This document shows positions 42,439 through 51,602 of a stretch of DNA of 64,000 nucleotides, one piece after another; the first letter of the stretch is position 1; every line of letters starts with the position of its first letter. The notes under the pieces were generated by a model. The model was not told the origin of the DNA. It ran no database searches and saw only the letters and a list, made by a program, of their open reading frames with translations. Made by a program: the position numbers and the translations under genes. This DNA comes from Gemmatimonadota bacterium (GTDB lineage: Bacteria; Gemmatimonadota; Gemmatimonadetes; Gemmatimonadales; GWC2-71-9): NCBI GenBank assembly GCA_040388535.1, contig JAZKBR010000002.1, forward strand, positions 1,210,838 through 1,274,837, written 5' to 3'.

Positions 42439-44048
42439 TCGCTTCGTGGATGGTATATGCCGTCTGTTTCGGTCTCCTCGCCATCGCCGGCGCCACCCTG
42501 CTCGAGCGCCCCCTGCGCGAGCGGGTCGGCGCCACCAGGAGACTCTGGATCGCGCTGATCTTTGTCGCGTTGATCTGGCCAATGGCAGTGGTGATGGTGA
42601 CTCGGCAGGCGGCGTCCGCGGTCGCTCCGGAGCTCTCGTCTAGGTCGGGTGGGCCGATTCGGCAAGACGATCTGTCAGGGGCCTTCGCGTCCGTGCGACC
42701 CGCAGTTACGCTCCCAGTCGTTGTGCCGGCATCGATGCGGATTGATCGCATCGCTTTGCAAGTCGCGATCGGCGGGCCCATGCTGCTGTTCGCACTCCTG
42801 CTGCTCGAGGGCGTTCGACTGCTTCGTGCTCGCCGACGCTGGCGTCGTGCTGACGTCGATGGTACCGCTGTGCTGGTCTCGCAGGACTTTGGCCCCGCTA
42901 TTGTTGGCATCTTCCGACCGGCGATCGTGATCCCGGAATGGGCGCTTGAGCTGCCGGCAGGACAACGGCAGCTGATGCTTACCCACGAGTCGGAACATCT
43001 CGCGGCGCGTGATTCATCCTGGCTGGGCATCGGTTTCCTTGGGGTGGCGCTCGCACCATGGAATCCGGGGCTCTGGTATCTGCTGCGCCGTTTCCGCTTT
43101 GCGATGGAGGCGGATTGCGACCAGCGCGTTCTCCAGCGGGGCTACGACGTCGAAACGTACGCCACGTTGTTGATCGAGATCGGGCGGCGGAGCTCGGGGC
43201 GGTCACTGCTCGCGGCGGGATTTGCCGAGCGGCATTCGATGCTGCGCACGCGAATCGAGTCCCTCTTCGCGGCGACTGCACCCGCTACGATGGCTTCCCG
43301 CTGGCGGCTCGTCAGTGGGGCCGCGATCGTGGCCGCCGCCTGCGCGGTAGGCCCAGCCCGGAGCGGGGCGGGCACAGGGACTCAATACACGCTGACTGCA
43401 CTAGGGCCTCAGGTGGCTGACTCTGTGGTCTCGGCTGATGACCCAACAGCAACGGTGCGGCTGGCGCGCAACCTTCCGAAGCAGTTCCGGGTGAGCGAAT
43501 CCGGAAGTATGCCAGACAGCCATCCAGGGTCCGCGTGCGCGAACGTGCTTTTCGATGAGAGTGATGGGACGCGACTCCAGTTGCAGGCGGTCATTGCCGG
43601 GCCGCTGCATCCGACACCGGGAAGCCCGGCTAGGGCGCATGGCTTCTACGCCGTCGCGCCGGCTGGCCGGTATGGTCTGAAGGAAGACGAGTGGCTGCGT
43701 GTCGGGTGCTCCACTGCGTCGCGGATTGCTGACCGCGATGGTGAAATCCCGGTTCGTGTCCTCGATGCGTCGCTCAAGACCGAGTTCGGTATCACGCTCG
43801 ACTCGTTGACCCGCGATGGCGGTCAGCTCCACGTGGCCTACGCCGGAATCCTCGCGGACACTCTGAGAGGCAGGGCGCTCCAGATCGCGCGACTGCTCAT
43901 GGATCGGCTCGGGAGCAGCGTCAGCGAAGTCGACACGGTCACGGTACGGGTCAAGTTGCCCGAAGCGTGGCGGCCGGCCGCGGCGCCGGAGCTGAGCGTG
44001 AGTTCATTCAAGTGGTACTTCTACCGGGATCAGTTGACCGCGAAGTAG
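42435..44048 (+). CDS. M56 family (BlaR1-like) membrane metallopeptidase with novel sensor tail
   Basis: A 537-residue protein overlapping the repressor gene by ATGA. Membrane helices at about 3-21, 36-56, 108-128 and near 300-320 surround a gluzincin motif H184-E-S-E-H188 (LTHESEHLAARDS). The C-terminal extracytoplasmic part of about 215 residues carries no penicillin-binding motif (no SxxK/SxN/KTG order seen) and instead looks beta-rich with two Cys (GSACANVLF, RVGCSTASR). In BlaR1/MecR1 the tail senses beta-lactams; here the signal is unknown. Confidence 0.85.
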   Translation: MIASWMVYAVCFGLLAIAGATLLERPLRERVGATRRLWIALIFVALIWPMAVVMVTRQAASAVAPELSSRSGGPIRQDDLSGAFASVRPAVTLPVVVPASMRIDRIALQVAIGGPMLLFALLLLEGVRLLRARRRWRRADVDGTAVLVSQDFGPAIVGIFRPAIVIPEWALELPAGQRQLMLTHESEHLAARDSSWLGIGFLGVALAPWNPGLWYLLRRFRFAMEADCDQRVLQRGYDVETYATLLIEIGRRSSGRSLLAAGFAERHSMLRTRIESLFAATAPATMASRWRLVSGAAIVAAACAVGPARSGAGTGTQYTLTALGPQVADSVVSADDPTATVRLARNLPKQFRVSESGSMPDSHPGSACANVLFDESDGTRLQLQAVIAGPLHPTPGSPARAHGFYAVAPAGRYGLKEDEWLRVGCSTASRIADRDGEIPVRVLDASLKTEFGITLDSLTRDGGQLHVAYAGILADTLRGRALQIARLLMDRLGSSVSEVDTVTVRVKLPEAWRPAAAPELSVSSFKWYFYRDQLTAK

Positions 44049-44123
44049 CCTGGTGCGGTCACTGTGACAGCAGGCTGACACCCATCGTCCCCAAGGCGCA
44101 GGCACCCTTCGCGTTGAGGACCG

Positions 44124-45464
44124 ATGACCGACCGCACTCGCACCACCGGCGCGCTATCGCGCGCCCGCCTCGCTCTGCTGATGGCGACACTTGCGGCCTG
44201 CGGCGACACCGCCCGGCTCGCTCCGGGGGCGGGGATGGGCCCTTCGCCCACGCTGCCGGCCCCACATCACACGCTGATTCCCACGGTACACGTCGCCACG
44301 GCCGTCGGCTGGCCCGCCAGCACCACGCCTGCGGCTGCCACTGGCCTCGCGGTCAACGCGTTCGCCAGTGGACTCGATCATCCGCGCTGGGTCTACCCCC
44401 TGCCCAACGGCGACGTCCTCGTGGCCGAATCGAATGCGCCGGTCCGTCCCGATGATGGCAAGGGGATCAAGGGGTGGTTCATGCGCAAGTTCATGCGTCG
44501 CGCGGGCGCGGCGGTGCCGAGCCCGAACCGGATCATCCTGCTGCGCGATGCCGACGGTGATGGTGTTGCCGAGCAGCGCACGCTCTTCATCGCTGGACTC
44601 AACTCGCCATTTGGAATGGCGCTGGTCGACAGCGTGCTCTACATCGCCGATACCGACGCTCTCCTCGCGTTCAGCTACCGGGCCGGCGATACCATGCTCA
44701 CCGGCGTGATCGGCAAGGTGATCGATCTGCCGGCGGGAACCATCAATCATCACTGGACCAAGAATGTGATTGCGAGCCCCGACGGCAAGCACCTTTACGT
44801 CACCGTCGGGTCCAATAGCAACGTGGCCGAGAACGGCATTGCAGCGGAACAGGGTCGGGCTGCGATTCTCGAAGTGGACCGGACCACGGGCCGACAGCGC
44901 ACTTTCGCCACGGGGCTCCGCAATCCCAATGGACTCGGCTGGGAACCGGTGAGTGGCGCGCTCTGGGCCGTCGTCAATGAACGCGACGAAATCGGCAGCG
45001 ACCTCGTGCCGGACTACATGACGTCGGTGCAGGATGGCGCCTTCTACGGCTGGCCCTACAGCTATTACGGTCAGCACGTCGACAACCGCGTCGACCCTCA
45101 GCGCCCCGATCTCGTGGCACGTGCCACGGTGCCCGACTATGCGCTCGGCACGCACACGGCCTCGCTCGGCCTCGCCTTCAACACCGGGACGCTCTTTCCG
45201 GCACACTTCCAGGGCGGAGTGTTCATCGGCCAGCACGGTTCGTGGAACCGGCGGCCATTCAACGGCTATCGCGTCGTCTTCGTCCCCTTCAATGCGGGCA
45301 AGCCGTCCGGCGAGGCCGAGGTCGTGCTCGACGGATTTCTCAATGCTGAGGGTGAGGCGCGAGGTCGGCCAGTGGGTGTGGCCATCGACCGGCGAGGTGC
45401 GCTGCTGGTCGCCGATGATGTGGGGAACGCGATCTGGCGAGTCACACCCGCTGTTCCTCGATAG
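44124..45464 (+). CDS. sorbosone dehydrogenase-family (PQQ-type propeller) lipoprotein
   Basis: A 446-residue exported protein with lipobox ATLAAC near residue 25. The propeller carries family landmarks: [81 protein letters not shown] and [21 protein letters not shown]. Members bind PQQ and oxidise sugars such as L-sorbosone or glucose in the periplasm (family knowledge). Direct repeats TGACAGC/TGACACC at 11-bp pitch lie 42 bases upstream. Confidence 0.88.
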   Translation: MTDRTRTTGALSRARLALLMATLAACGDTARLAPGAGMGPSPTLPAPHHTLIPTVHVATAVGWPASTTPAAATGLAVNAFASGLDHPRWVYPLPNGDVLVAESNAPVRPDDGKGIKGWFMRKFMRRAGAAVPSPNRIILLRDADGDGVAEQRTLFIAGLNSPFGMALVDSVLYIADTDALLAFSYRAGDTMLTGVIGKVIDLPAGTINHHWTKNVIASPDGKHLYVTVGSNSNVAENGIAAEQGRAAILEVDRTTGRQRTFATGLRNPNGLGWEPVSGALWAVVNERDEIGSDLVPDYMTSVQDGAFYGWPYSYYGQHVDNRVDPQRPDLVARATVPDYALGTHTASLGLAFNTGTLFPAHFQGGVFIGQHGSWNRRPFNGYRVVFVPFNAGKPSGEAEVVLDGFLNAEGEARGRPVGVAIDRRGALLVADDVGNAIWRVTPAVPR

Positions 45465-45484
45465 GACGGCGCGCCGACCTAAGG

Positions 45485-45518
45485 CAAACGGCGGGCATCT
45501 CACGATGCCCGCCGTTTG
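45485..45518. terminator. bidirectional terminator hairpin
   Basis: A perfect 15-bp stem: CAAACGGCGGGCATC (45485-45499), loop TCAC, and its exact complement (45504-45518). It lies between the convergent genes ending at 45464 and 45546; TTTG/CAAA ends serve both strands. Confidence 0.85.
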
Positions 45519-45545
45519 TGTGTTCATCCTGCAACGGCTGCGGGA

Positions 45546-45986
45546 CTACTGTTGACCGCCACCCACTGCCGTCCCGGTCAACGTGAAGGTCGCTGGGGTC
45601 GTGACACCGGCCACCGTGGCGGTCACCGTCTGTGCGCCGGCCGTGGGGCCGAGAACGAAGGTGCTCTGCGCCTGACCTTGCGAGTTGGTGGTCGAGGTCG
45701 GGGTGCCGATGGTGCCACCCGCCGTGGATGCAAAGGTGACGGTGACGCCGCTGACGGGATTGCCGTCTTCGTTGGTGACCTTCACGATCAACGGATTGGT
45801 CACCATGGTGCCGACGACACCGGTCTGGGTGTTGCCGCTGACCACGGCGATGGATGCCGCGACGTTGGAATTGGTGGTGTCATCGTCGCAGGCTGTGACG
45901 CCGAGAGCGACGAGGCCGAGTGCGGCCGCGACAAGTCGGAAGTGCCGGAACGCATGCTGGCGTGCGGCTGGGGGATTCGAACGCAT
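45546..45986 (-). CDS. small Ig-like (Big_1-type) lipoprotein
   Basis: A 146-residue lipoprotein; ATG at 45986 has AGGAG upstream. The signal ends in LGVTAC-DDD. The mature part is one Ig-like domain: IAVVSGNTQTGVVGTMVTNPLIVKVTNEDG and a TAGAQTVTATVAGVTTPATFTLT ending (given as two separated pieces). A paralogue lies at 46799-47236 with the same VVSG/VSGDGQ(S)G..GT... start and TVTATVAGV end. Surface or periplasmic; function unknown. Confidence 0.75.
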   Translation of the reverse strand: MRSNPPAARQHAFRHFRLVAAALGLVALGVTACDDDTTNSNVAASIAVVSGNTQTGVVGTMVTNPLIVKVTNEDGNPVSGVTVTFASTAGGTIGTPTSTTNSQGQAQSTFVLGPTAGAQTVTATVAGVTTPATFTLTGTAVGGGQQ

Positions 45987-46247
45987 GAGTTGCTCCTGTC
46001 TTGAATTCCTGGTGATGAAGCCGCGACCTCTGATCCACACGCAGTGTCGTGCTGTCGATCGCGATTCGGTGACGCACAACTCGCGCGGCCTGACACGCGC
46101 GTGACACCTGCGCGCCGCCTGCGTTTGCGACTGCAACGCGACCATTGGCGAGGTCAGGCGTTGCTGTGTCACGCAACGCAACAGCTCACGTCTCCCCGTA
46201 GTGATGCGGGTTTGATGACTGTTCACTTTGCGACGACGAGGTACGCC

Positions 46248-46790
46248 ATGCCGGGGACCATGCGAATGCGGCGACGGATGAGCGCTGCACTGGCTTCGCT
46301 GCTGATCGGTGCAGTGATCACAGTCAGCGCACAGGAGGGCTCACGCGCTGGACTGACGCCGGCAGAGAAGGACTTCGTGGCGTCGGCTGCGATGGGCGCG
46401 AACTATCAAGTGGCGGCAGCGAAGGTCGCTCTCGCGAAGAGCAAGAGCGATGTCGTGCGACGATATGCCGAGGGGATGATCACCGATCACACGGCGATGC
46501 TCGACCGACTCACCACCACGGTGCGGGCGGCCGACCCGACCGTGCAACTGCCGACCACGCTGGATGTCACGGGGCAGGAGCGATTGCGAGCCCTCACAGC
46601 CGCGGTTGACGGCTTCGACCTCACCTACCGGGGCCAGATGATGTCGAGTCACACGGAGGAGGAGGCAGCGTACCGCGCGTTCCTCGAGAACTCCACCAGC
46701 AATGCCGGAGTCCGTGCCCTCATCGCGAGCGGTCTCCCGATGGTGCAGGCGCATCTCGGCGCGGCGAAGGAACTGCCTCGGCGGATCTGA
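46248..46790 (+). CDS. DUF4142 family exported protein
   Basis: A 180-residue protein; ATG at 46248 has GAGG seven bases upstream and yields a signal peptide (MSAALASLLIGAVITVSAQ). The DUF4142 four-helix, ferritin-like pattern is present: EKDFVASAAMGANYQVAAAKVALAKSKSDVV, RYAEGMITDHTAMLDRL and SHTEEEAAYRAFLENSTSN (each a separate helix). The conserved DH pair is in TDHTAM. Function of the family is unknown. It lies between two oppositely oriented Ig-like lipoprotein genes. Confidence 0.85.
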   Translation: MPGTMRMRRRMSAALASLLIGAVITVSAQEGSRAGLTPAEKDFVASAAMGANYQVAAAKVALAKSKSDVVRRYAEGMITDHTAMLDRLTTTVRAADPTVQLPTTLDVTGQERLRALTAAVDGFDLTYRGQMMSSHTEEEAAYRAFLENSTSNAGVRALIASGLPMVQAHLGAAKELPRRI

Positions 46791-46798
46791 CGAGGCCG

Positions 46799-47236
46799 TC
46801 AGTTCGCCGTGTGCGGGGTCGCGAGGAGGGTGAAGGTGGCCGGTCGGCCCACACCTGCTACGGTCGCGGTCACGATCTGGGTCCCGACATTCCGGCCCAG
46901 GACATATCGCGCGGTCGCCTTGCCGTCGGTGTCGGTGGTTTCAACGGAACTGTTGACGACAGGTGGTGATCCCACCGAGTAGGTCACCCCGATATCGGCC
47001 ACCGGGCGGCCCAGCAGGTCGGTCACCTTCACGACCAGCGGCGCCTCCAGCACGGTCCCTGCCAGGCCGCTTTGTCCGTCACCGCTCACGATGCTGACCG
47101 TGGCGGGGAGGTCGCTGACACCCACCGCGCTCTCACTGCCACAGCCGCTTGCCACGACGCCACCAACCAACAGCAGCAAGGTTCCGAGGCGGCCCCCGAC
47201 TTGTCGTACGTGTGCGCCCGCGTTGATCGTTGCCAT
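46799..47236 (-). CDS. small Ig-like (Big_1-type) lipoprotein
   Basis: A 145-residue lipoprotein; ATG at 47236 is six bases from AGGAG (a GTG at 47242 would be too close). Lipobox GGVVASGC-GS. One Ig-like domain: SIVSGDGQSGLAGTVLEAPL, DLLGRPVADIGVTYSVG, DGKATARYVLG, and TQIVTATVAGVGRPATFTL. Close relative of the protein at 45546-45986. The stop lies nine bases from the convergent DUF4142 stop. Confidence 0.75.
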   Translation of the reverse strand: MATINAGAHVRQVGGRLGTLLLLVGGVVASGCGSESAVGVSDLPATVSIVSGDGQSGLAGTVLEAPLVVKVTDLLGRPVADIGVTYSVGSPPVVNSSVETTDTDGKATARYVLGRNVGTQIVTATVAGVGRPATFTLLATPHTAN

Positions 47237-47314
47237 CGCCACTCCTGAAGAGGATGGCGGAACGAATCCCGCCAGCCGGGCGGTGGCGATAGATGATTCT
47301 TGATTTGCGGCGCT

Positions 47315-47659
47315 TCAGACCCCGACGCGACGATAGGCCAGCATCACGAGGAACTTGTGAATCGCCAGATGGAGCAGGGCATACGCCACGATTGCGATCA
47401 GGATCGGCACGGCGACCACGGAGGTGGTCCCCTCCACGGTAGGCGAGGCCACGATTCCCTTGAACGGGGCATAGAAGGGATCAGTCACCGTGTTGATGAA
47501 CCGGACGAAGCCGACCCACGTCCGCGCATCCATGAAGACCAGCAGGAGACGGATCAGCAACAGGGTGTAGATCAACCAGAAGATGTAGTCGATGAACTGG
47601 TAACCGCGGGCCGCCGGGCGAGAGCGACCGGGGATGGCAACTACGACTTCGTCATCCAT
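47315..47659 (-). CDS. YggT family membrane protein
   Basis: A 114-residue protein with two main helices (about 24-43 and 83-103). The YggT signature region reads [18 protein letters not shown], then [17 protein letters not shown] and [15 protein letters not shown]. YggT proteins are integral membrane proteins linked to cell division sites or osmotic tolerance in various bacteria. AGGAG is ten bases before the ATG. It is divergent from the LysM gene. Confidence 0.87.
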   Translation of the reverse strand: MDDEVVVAIPGRSRPAARGYQFIDYIFWLIYTLLLIRLLLVFMDARTWVGFVRFINTVTDPFYAPFKGIVASPTVEGTTSVVAVPILIAIVAYALLHLAIHKFLVMLAYRRVGV

Positions 47660-47812
47660 GAGGAACTCCTGTGGGGGAACGCCGATGGAGACGCCTCAGA
47701 AGGGTGGAGCGGCACGGGCAGCGCTGGCCGTGTACACGCCCCCTTGTGCGACGTCACCACGGTACTTCCCGATGTTGCAGTTCCGTACCACTCTCAGTTG
47801 CAGGAGGACCGG

Positions 47813-48070
47813 ATGGATACCAAGGCCACACCGAATGACGAGTTCCTGGATGTCACCTCAGGACATTCGTCCACTGCCCCGGTCCCTGAATCACAGGCCG
47901 ACGGCATTCCGGAGAAGACCCACACTGTTGTCGCCGGCGACACGCTCTCGAAGATTGCCAAGCAGACCTATGGCGATGCCAATCGCTGGCGTGAAATCTT
48001 CGAGGCCAACAAGGACCAGATCACCGATCCGGACAAGATCTTTCCGGGTCAGACTCTGCGTCTCCCCTGA
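47813..48070 (+). CDS. LysM domain protein (Kbp/YgaU-like, no BON domain)
   Basis: An 85-residue protein with strong AGGAGG upstream of ATG. Residues 1-35 are acidic and disordered; residues 36-85 are one LysM domain with the YgaU/XkdP spacing: [31 protein letters not shown] and [12 protein letters not shown]. No signal peptide, so it is probably cytoplasmic. E. coli Kbp has BON plus LysM and binds potassium; this protein has only LysM. Co-transcribed with the lipoprotein gene 20 bases on. Confidence 0.85.
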   Translation: MDTKATPNDEFLDVTSGHSSTAPVPESQADGIPEKTHTVVAGDTLSKIAKQTYGDANRWREIFEANKDQITDPDKIFPGQTLRLP

Positions 48071-48090
48071 ACTTACAACCTGGAGTCACC

Positions 48091-48552
48091 ATGTCATTGT
48101 CATTCCGTTCCCTCTCGCGTGTCGCCCTCGCTGCCGCCCTCGTGGCCTGCGGCACCGCCAAGAAAGCCCCCGACGCGGATAGCATGGCCGCGGCCAATGC
48201 CCCGCCGCCGGTCGCGCCACCCGTGGTTTCGGTAAAGAATGTCGACCTCGGCAAGTCGCTGAATGCCGACAAGAGCATCAACGACAACACTGGCACCTTC
48301 GGCCAGCGTGACACGATGTACGTCGCGGTGAAGACCGATGGCGTCGGCACGGCGCTGATCGGTGTGCGCTGGTCCACCGAAGCCGGCAAGCTCGTGGATT
48401 CGACGTCGCAGTCGATGAACTCCACCGGCGAAGCGTGGACCGAGTTCCACGTGATGAAGAAGACCCCCTGGCCGGCCGGGAACTATCAGGTCGACGTGAC
48501 CCTGAACGGCGTGGCGGCGGGAACCAAGAAGTTCGAAGTCAAGCGCCCGTAG
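48091..48552 (+). CDS. small lipoprotein with beta-sandwich domain
   Basis: A 153-residue lipoprotein: lipobox AALVAC-GT, a Pro/Ala-rich linker (ANAPPPVAPPVV), then a beta domain with FGQRDTMYVAVKTDGVG, TALIGVRWS and a terminal PWPAGNYQVDVTLNGVAAG ending in KKFEVKRP. The order is like C-terminal Ig-type domains that close with an 'xxGxYxVxVxLNG' strand. GGAG seven bases before the ATG. Function unknown. Confidence 0.75.
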   Translation: MSLSFRSLSRVALAAALVACGTAKKAPDADSMAAANAPPPVAPPVVSVKNVDLGKSLNADKSINDNTGTFGQRDTMYVAVKTDGVGTALIGVRWSTEAGKLVDSTSQSMNSTGEAWTEFHVMKKTPWPAGNYQVDVTLNGVAAGTKKFEVKRP

Positions 48553-48585
48553 ACAGCATGGAAGGCGGGAAGCGGGCGAAATAGG

Positions 48586-48664
48586 TTGTCACCCTGAACG
48601 AAGTGAGGGGGCGGAGCACCGGTCCGAACGGCGCTCCGCCCCCTCGCTGCGCTCAGGGCGACAA
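48586..48664. repeat. TGTCACCCTGA-type imperfect palindrome
   Basis: Runs from TTGTCACCCTGAACGAAG to CTGCGCTCAGGGCGACAA, with the inner arms GGGGGCGGAGC / GCTCCGCCCCC pairing. It lies between convergent genes and may end transcription from both sides. Confidence 0.75.
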
Positions 48665-48690
48665 TTCCCAATCACCCGTCACCCTTCTGC

Positions 48691-49842
48691 TCAGGGCAGC
48701 TTGAAGCGTTGCAGGTGCAAGAGATCGTCGTCGTCCTTCCGCACGGTGTAGAGCGAGCGCGCATCGAAGCCGACGAGGCGAGTAGCTGCCGGAAATGCGA
48801 CGCGATCCACCACCACTCCCCGTCGGTCCAACACGTCATAGGTGCGCTCGGTTGCGTCGGCTGCGGCGCTGCGCCCGACCCAGATCCGTCCCCGTGGGTC
48901 GGGAGCAAGGCGCTGCGGCGGGAAGGGTGGCCTGACATCGCGAAGTGGTGGCTCGATCACCGGCATCGCCAGGTTCCGCGACTCGCCATTGGTGGTGACC
49001 CTCGGCGGTGCGGCCGCTCGCAGCTGGGCTCGCGCGGCGTCGTGGTCGGCGTTCGTCACCGGCAAGGCGGCGTAGGGAATCACCTGCCCCCGGATGCGTG
49101 CGCTCGTGGGCGAGAACCAGTCGACCCGGTATGGCTCGGCCCGCACGACCGCGACCCAGCCGTCGGGCGCCACTGCCCAGGCGTCCTGCGGCGAAAAACC
49201 CACCAGAAGGCCAAGACTCATCCGCGGGTCCGGTCCCGCGACCGACCGGAATTCCTGCTGCAGCAGATACGCGATGGTGTCGGTGACCACGCCGTGCCGA
49301 TCGACGCGCAGCAGCGGCAATGAATCGCGACCCGTGCGCGGATGCCCCAGCGATCCCATCGTATACAGGTTTCCCAACGAATCCGGCACGAACTGGTCCG
49401 GCTCCTCGGGATTGATCGTGAAGCCGCCAGGTTTCAGCGGAAGCGGAATAATATCGAGCACGCTTCCCGAAGAGGTGATCGGAAGAAAGCGTTGTTGACG
49501 CTGGTCATACACCAGCAGGCCGCCACCTCGAGCGCGATAGCCACTCCCCGGGTCCCGGAATTCTCGTGGTCCGGCGCCGCTTCGCGCGAGGGAGACCGCA
49601 GTGCCCCTCGACCAGTCGAGCAGCTGAATTTCCTTGTCGCGCGGGTCCGTGAGCACGAGTCGCCCATCGGGCAACGCGGTGACCGACCGTACCGACGAGA
49701 ACGGCAACGGAAATTCCGTCGGTGTGCCGCTGAGCCGCCGTGGTGGCGGCTCGACGGCGGTGCGCTGGGCGGAGCTGGAGTTCGCACGGGCGAGCAGCAG
49801 GGCCGCCGTGATCAACGTGGCACGGGTTACGGACAGTGGCAT
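48691..49842 (-). CDS. six-bladed beta-propeller protein, tandem copy 2
   Basis: A 383-residue secreted protein; ATG at 49842 yields a signal peptide (VTRATLITAALLLARANSSSAQ). Propeller landmarks: SVRSVTALPDGRLVLTD, GAGPREFRDPG and DSLGNLYTMGS. The last 25 residues (GFDARSLYTVRKDDDDLLHL and QRFKLP) are identical to those of the upstream gene except for one residue. It begins 14 bases after the upstream stop, in one operon. Function as exported binding protein is inferred. Confidence 0.8.
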   Translation of the reverse strand: MPLSVTRATLITAALLLARANSSSAQRTAVEPPPRRLSGTPTEFPLPFSSVRSVTALPDGRLVLTDPRDKEIQLLDWSRGTAVSLARSGAGPREFRDPGSGYRARGGGLLVYDQRQQRFLPITSSGSVLDIIPLPLKPGGFTINPEEPDQFVPDSLGNLYTMGSLGHPRTGRDSLPLLRVDRHGVVTDTIAYLLQQEFRSVAGPDPRMSLGLLVGFSPQDAWAVAPDGWVAVVRAEPYRVDWFSPTSARIRGQVIPYAALPVTNADHDAARAQLRAAAPPRVTTNGESRNLAMPVIEPPLRDVRPPFPPQRLAPDPRGRIWVGRSAAADATERTYDVLDRRGVVVDRVAFPAATRLVGFDARSLYTVRKDDDDLLHLQRFKLP

Positions 49843-49856
49843 CAGGAGCCGGTCTC

Positions 49857-50990
49857 CTAGGGGAGTTTGAAGCGCTGCAAGTGCAGCAGGTCGTCGTCGT
49901 CCTTCCGCACCGTGTAGAGCGAATGGGCATCGAAGCCAACAAGCCGGGCACCGGCCGGGAGTTCGAGTCGATCGACCAGCGCGCCGCGCCGGTCGAATAC
50001 GTCGTAGGTACGCGTTGTGGCATCGGCAGTGCGGCTGCGCTCGACCCAAAGGCGCCCCATCTCGTCGATGCGCGGAACCTGGGCCGGGAACGGCGGCTTG
50101 ACCTCGGCCGTGATCGGCTCGGCAGTAGGCGTCTGCACCCGGCTGCTCTGCCCGTTCCGACTCACCGATGCGCTGCTGCCCGCGCTGCGCGCCTTGATCG
50201 AATCGCGATCGGCACCGGTGACGCGAAGCGGCGTGAAGGGAATCGATGCACCAACCACCCGCGGCTTTCCTGGCGTGACCCAATCCACGCGATAGGGGGC
50301 CGCCTTGACCACGGCGACGGCGCCATCGGGGGCGACCGCCCAGACATCCTGCGGCGAGAACATCACGCTCCGGCCCATCGTGACTCCCGGTTGGGACGAC
50401 GGCAGGGGGCGCGACTCCTGTTGCTTCAGAAAGCCGAGGGTGTCGCTGGTCACGCCGCGGCGGTCGATGTGAATCAAGGGAATGGAATCCTGCGGGCCTG
50501 CCCGGGTAAACCGCGAGCCCAGGGTGTAGAGATTGCCCAGTGAGTCGGGCACGAAGGTGTCGGGGCCCTCATCCGATGCTCCCCACGAGCTCGGTGTCAT
50601 CGGCAGGGCCACGACATCGCCCACCTGGCCCGAAATCGCAATCGGCAGGAAGCGCTTCTGCCGCTGGTCGTAGACGATCACCCCTCCCCGCGCCGCGCGG
50701 TAGGTCCCGCCAGGATCCTGAAATTCTCGCGGACCGGTGCCCGGACGCGCCAGTGGGGTGGCCGATTTCTTTGCGAAATCGACGAGCAGCAGCTTCTTCT
50801 CGGCGGCATCGGAGAGAACGAGGCGGCCGTCTGGGAGGGCGGTAAGTGACCGCACCGATGTGAACGGCTGGGGGAACTCCTCGGCGCGCGTGACAAGCCG
50901 TCGCACCGGTGGCAGTGCGGGCTGTTGTGCGGCCAACGATGGCGTGACAGCGGTTGCGCAGAGCGCGAAGAGTGCAACGGCACGAGTCAT
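49857..50990 (-). CDS. six-bladed beta-propeller protein, tandem copy 1
   Basis: A 377-residue secreted protein, first of a tandem pair; ATG at 50990 gives signal MTRAVALFALCATAVTPSLAAQ. Shares with copy 2 the blocks SVRSLTALPDGRLVLSD, GTGPREFQDPGG, VYDQRQKRFLPI, DSLGNLYTLGS, SPQDVWAVAPDG, PYRVDW and the near-identical C-terminus. The pair is a clear tandem duplication. Divergent from the NTF2-like gene at 51115. Confidence 0.82.
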   Translation of the reverse strand: MTRAVALFALCATAVTPSLAAQQPALPPVRRLVTRAEEFPQPFTSVRSLTALPDGRLVLSDAAEKKLLLVDFAKKSATPLARPGTGPREFQDPGGTYRAARGGVIVYDQRQKRFLPIAISGQVGDVVALPMTPSSWGASDEGPDTFVPDSLGNLYTLGSRFTRAGPQDSIPLIHIDRRGVTSDTLGFLKQQESRPLPSSQPGVTMGRSVMFSPQDVWAVAPDGAVAVVKAAPYRVDWVTPGKPRVVGASIPFTPLRVTGADRDSIKARSAGSSASVSRNGQSSRVQTPTAEPITAEVKPPFPAQVPRIDEMGRLWVERSRTADATTRTYDVFDRRGALVDRLELPAGARLVGFDAHSLYTVRKDDDDLLHLQRFKLP

Positions 50991-51114
50991 CAGCAGCTCG
51001 ATGTGAGGGGTCGCACCTTGGATGCGCGGGGTAGCCCGCGGGTCGCGGGATTGAATGTCAGAGCGCGGCAAGAAGCTTCAATCGCCGGCGCCAGTCCAAG
51101 GTCAAACTCCCCCC

Positions 51115-51600
51115 ATGACGATATCTCGCCGCTTTCTCGCTGCCATCGCACTCCTCCTCGCCACGGTGGCCCCCCTCAGCGCCCAGGGCAATGGCGAGCG
51201 GGAGCAGGTGCTCGCCGTCATCCAGACCTTCTTCGACGCCATGCGCGCCAAGGATACCGCTGCGGTACGTGCGACCTTCGAGCCTGGCGCACGCCTGGTC
51301 GGCATTCGCCCCAACGCAAAGGGCGAGACTGTGGTGCAGTCACTCTCTCTGGACGTATGGGTGGCATTCATCGGGCGAGACAAGCGCCCTGACTGGACCG
51401 AGCGGGCCTGGAACCCGGAGGTGAGGATCACCGGCACCCTCGCCACCGTCTGGGCCGAATACGATTTTCATTTCGGGAGCACGTTCAGCCATTGTGGCTT
51501 CGACGCGGTGCAGTTGCTGCGCACGGTTGCCGGGTGGAAGATCGTCTCGATCGCTGACACCTACCAGCCGGCAGATTGTGTCCGGCATCCGCCTCCCTGA
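51115..51600 (+). CDS. secreted NTF2/SnoaL-like (DUF4440) protein
   Basis: A 161-residue protein; ATG at 51115 gives signal MTISRRFLAAIALLLATVAPLSAQ. The mature part has the NTF2-like order: REQVLAVIQTFFDAMRAKDTAAVRATFEPGARLVG, then DVWVAFIG and the strands ATVWAEYDFHFGST and DAVQLLRTVAGWKIVSIADTYQP, here named in pieces. These cone-shaped folds bind small molecules or act as enzymes; no active residue can be named. Followed by a composite repeat. Confidence 0.82.
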   Translation: MTISRRFLAAIALLLATVAPLSAQGNGEREQVLAVIQTFFDAMRAKDTAAVRATFEPGARLVGIRPNAKGETVVQSLSLDVWVAFIGRDKRPDWTERAWNPEVRITGTLATVWAEYDFHFGSTFSHCGFDAVQLLRTVAGWKIVSIADTYQPADCVRHPPP

Positions 51601-51602
51601 AT

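Noticed and set aside
45966-45986. TTCGAAT-type T-loop on the minus strand near 45975
   Set aside because: The seven bases fall in the first codons of a lipoprotein gene (MRSNPP) with a good ribosome-binding site; flanking bases do not form T-arm or acceptor stems.
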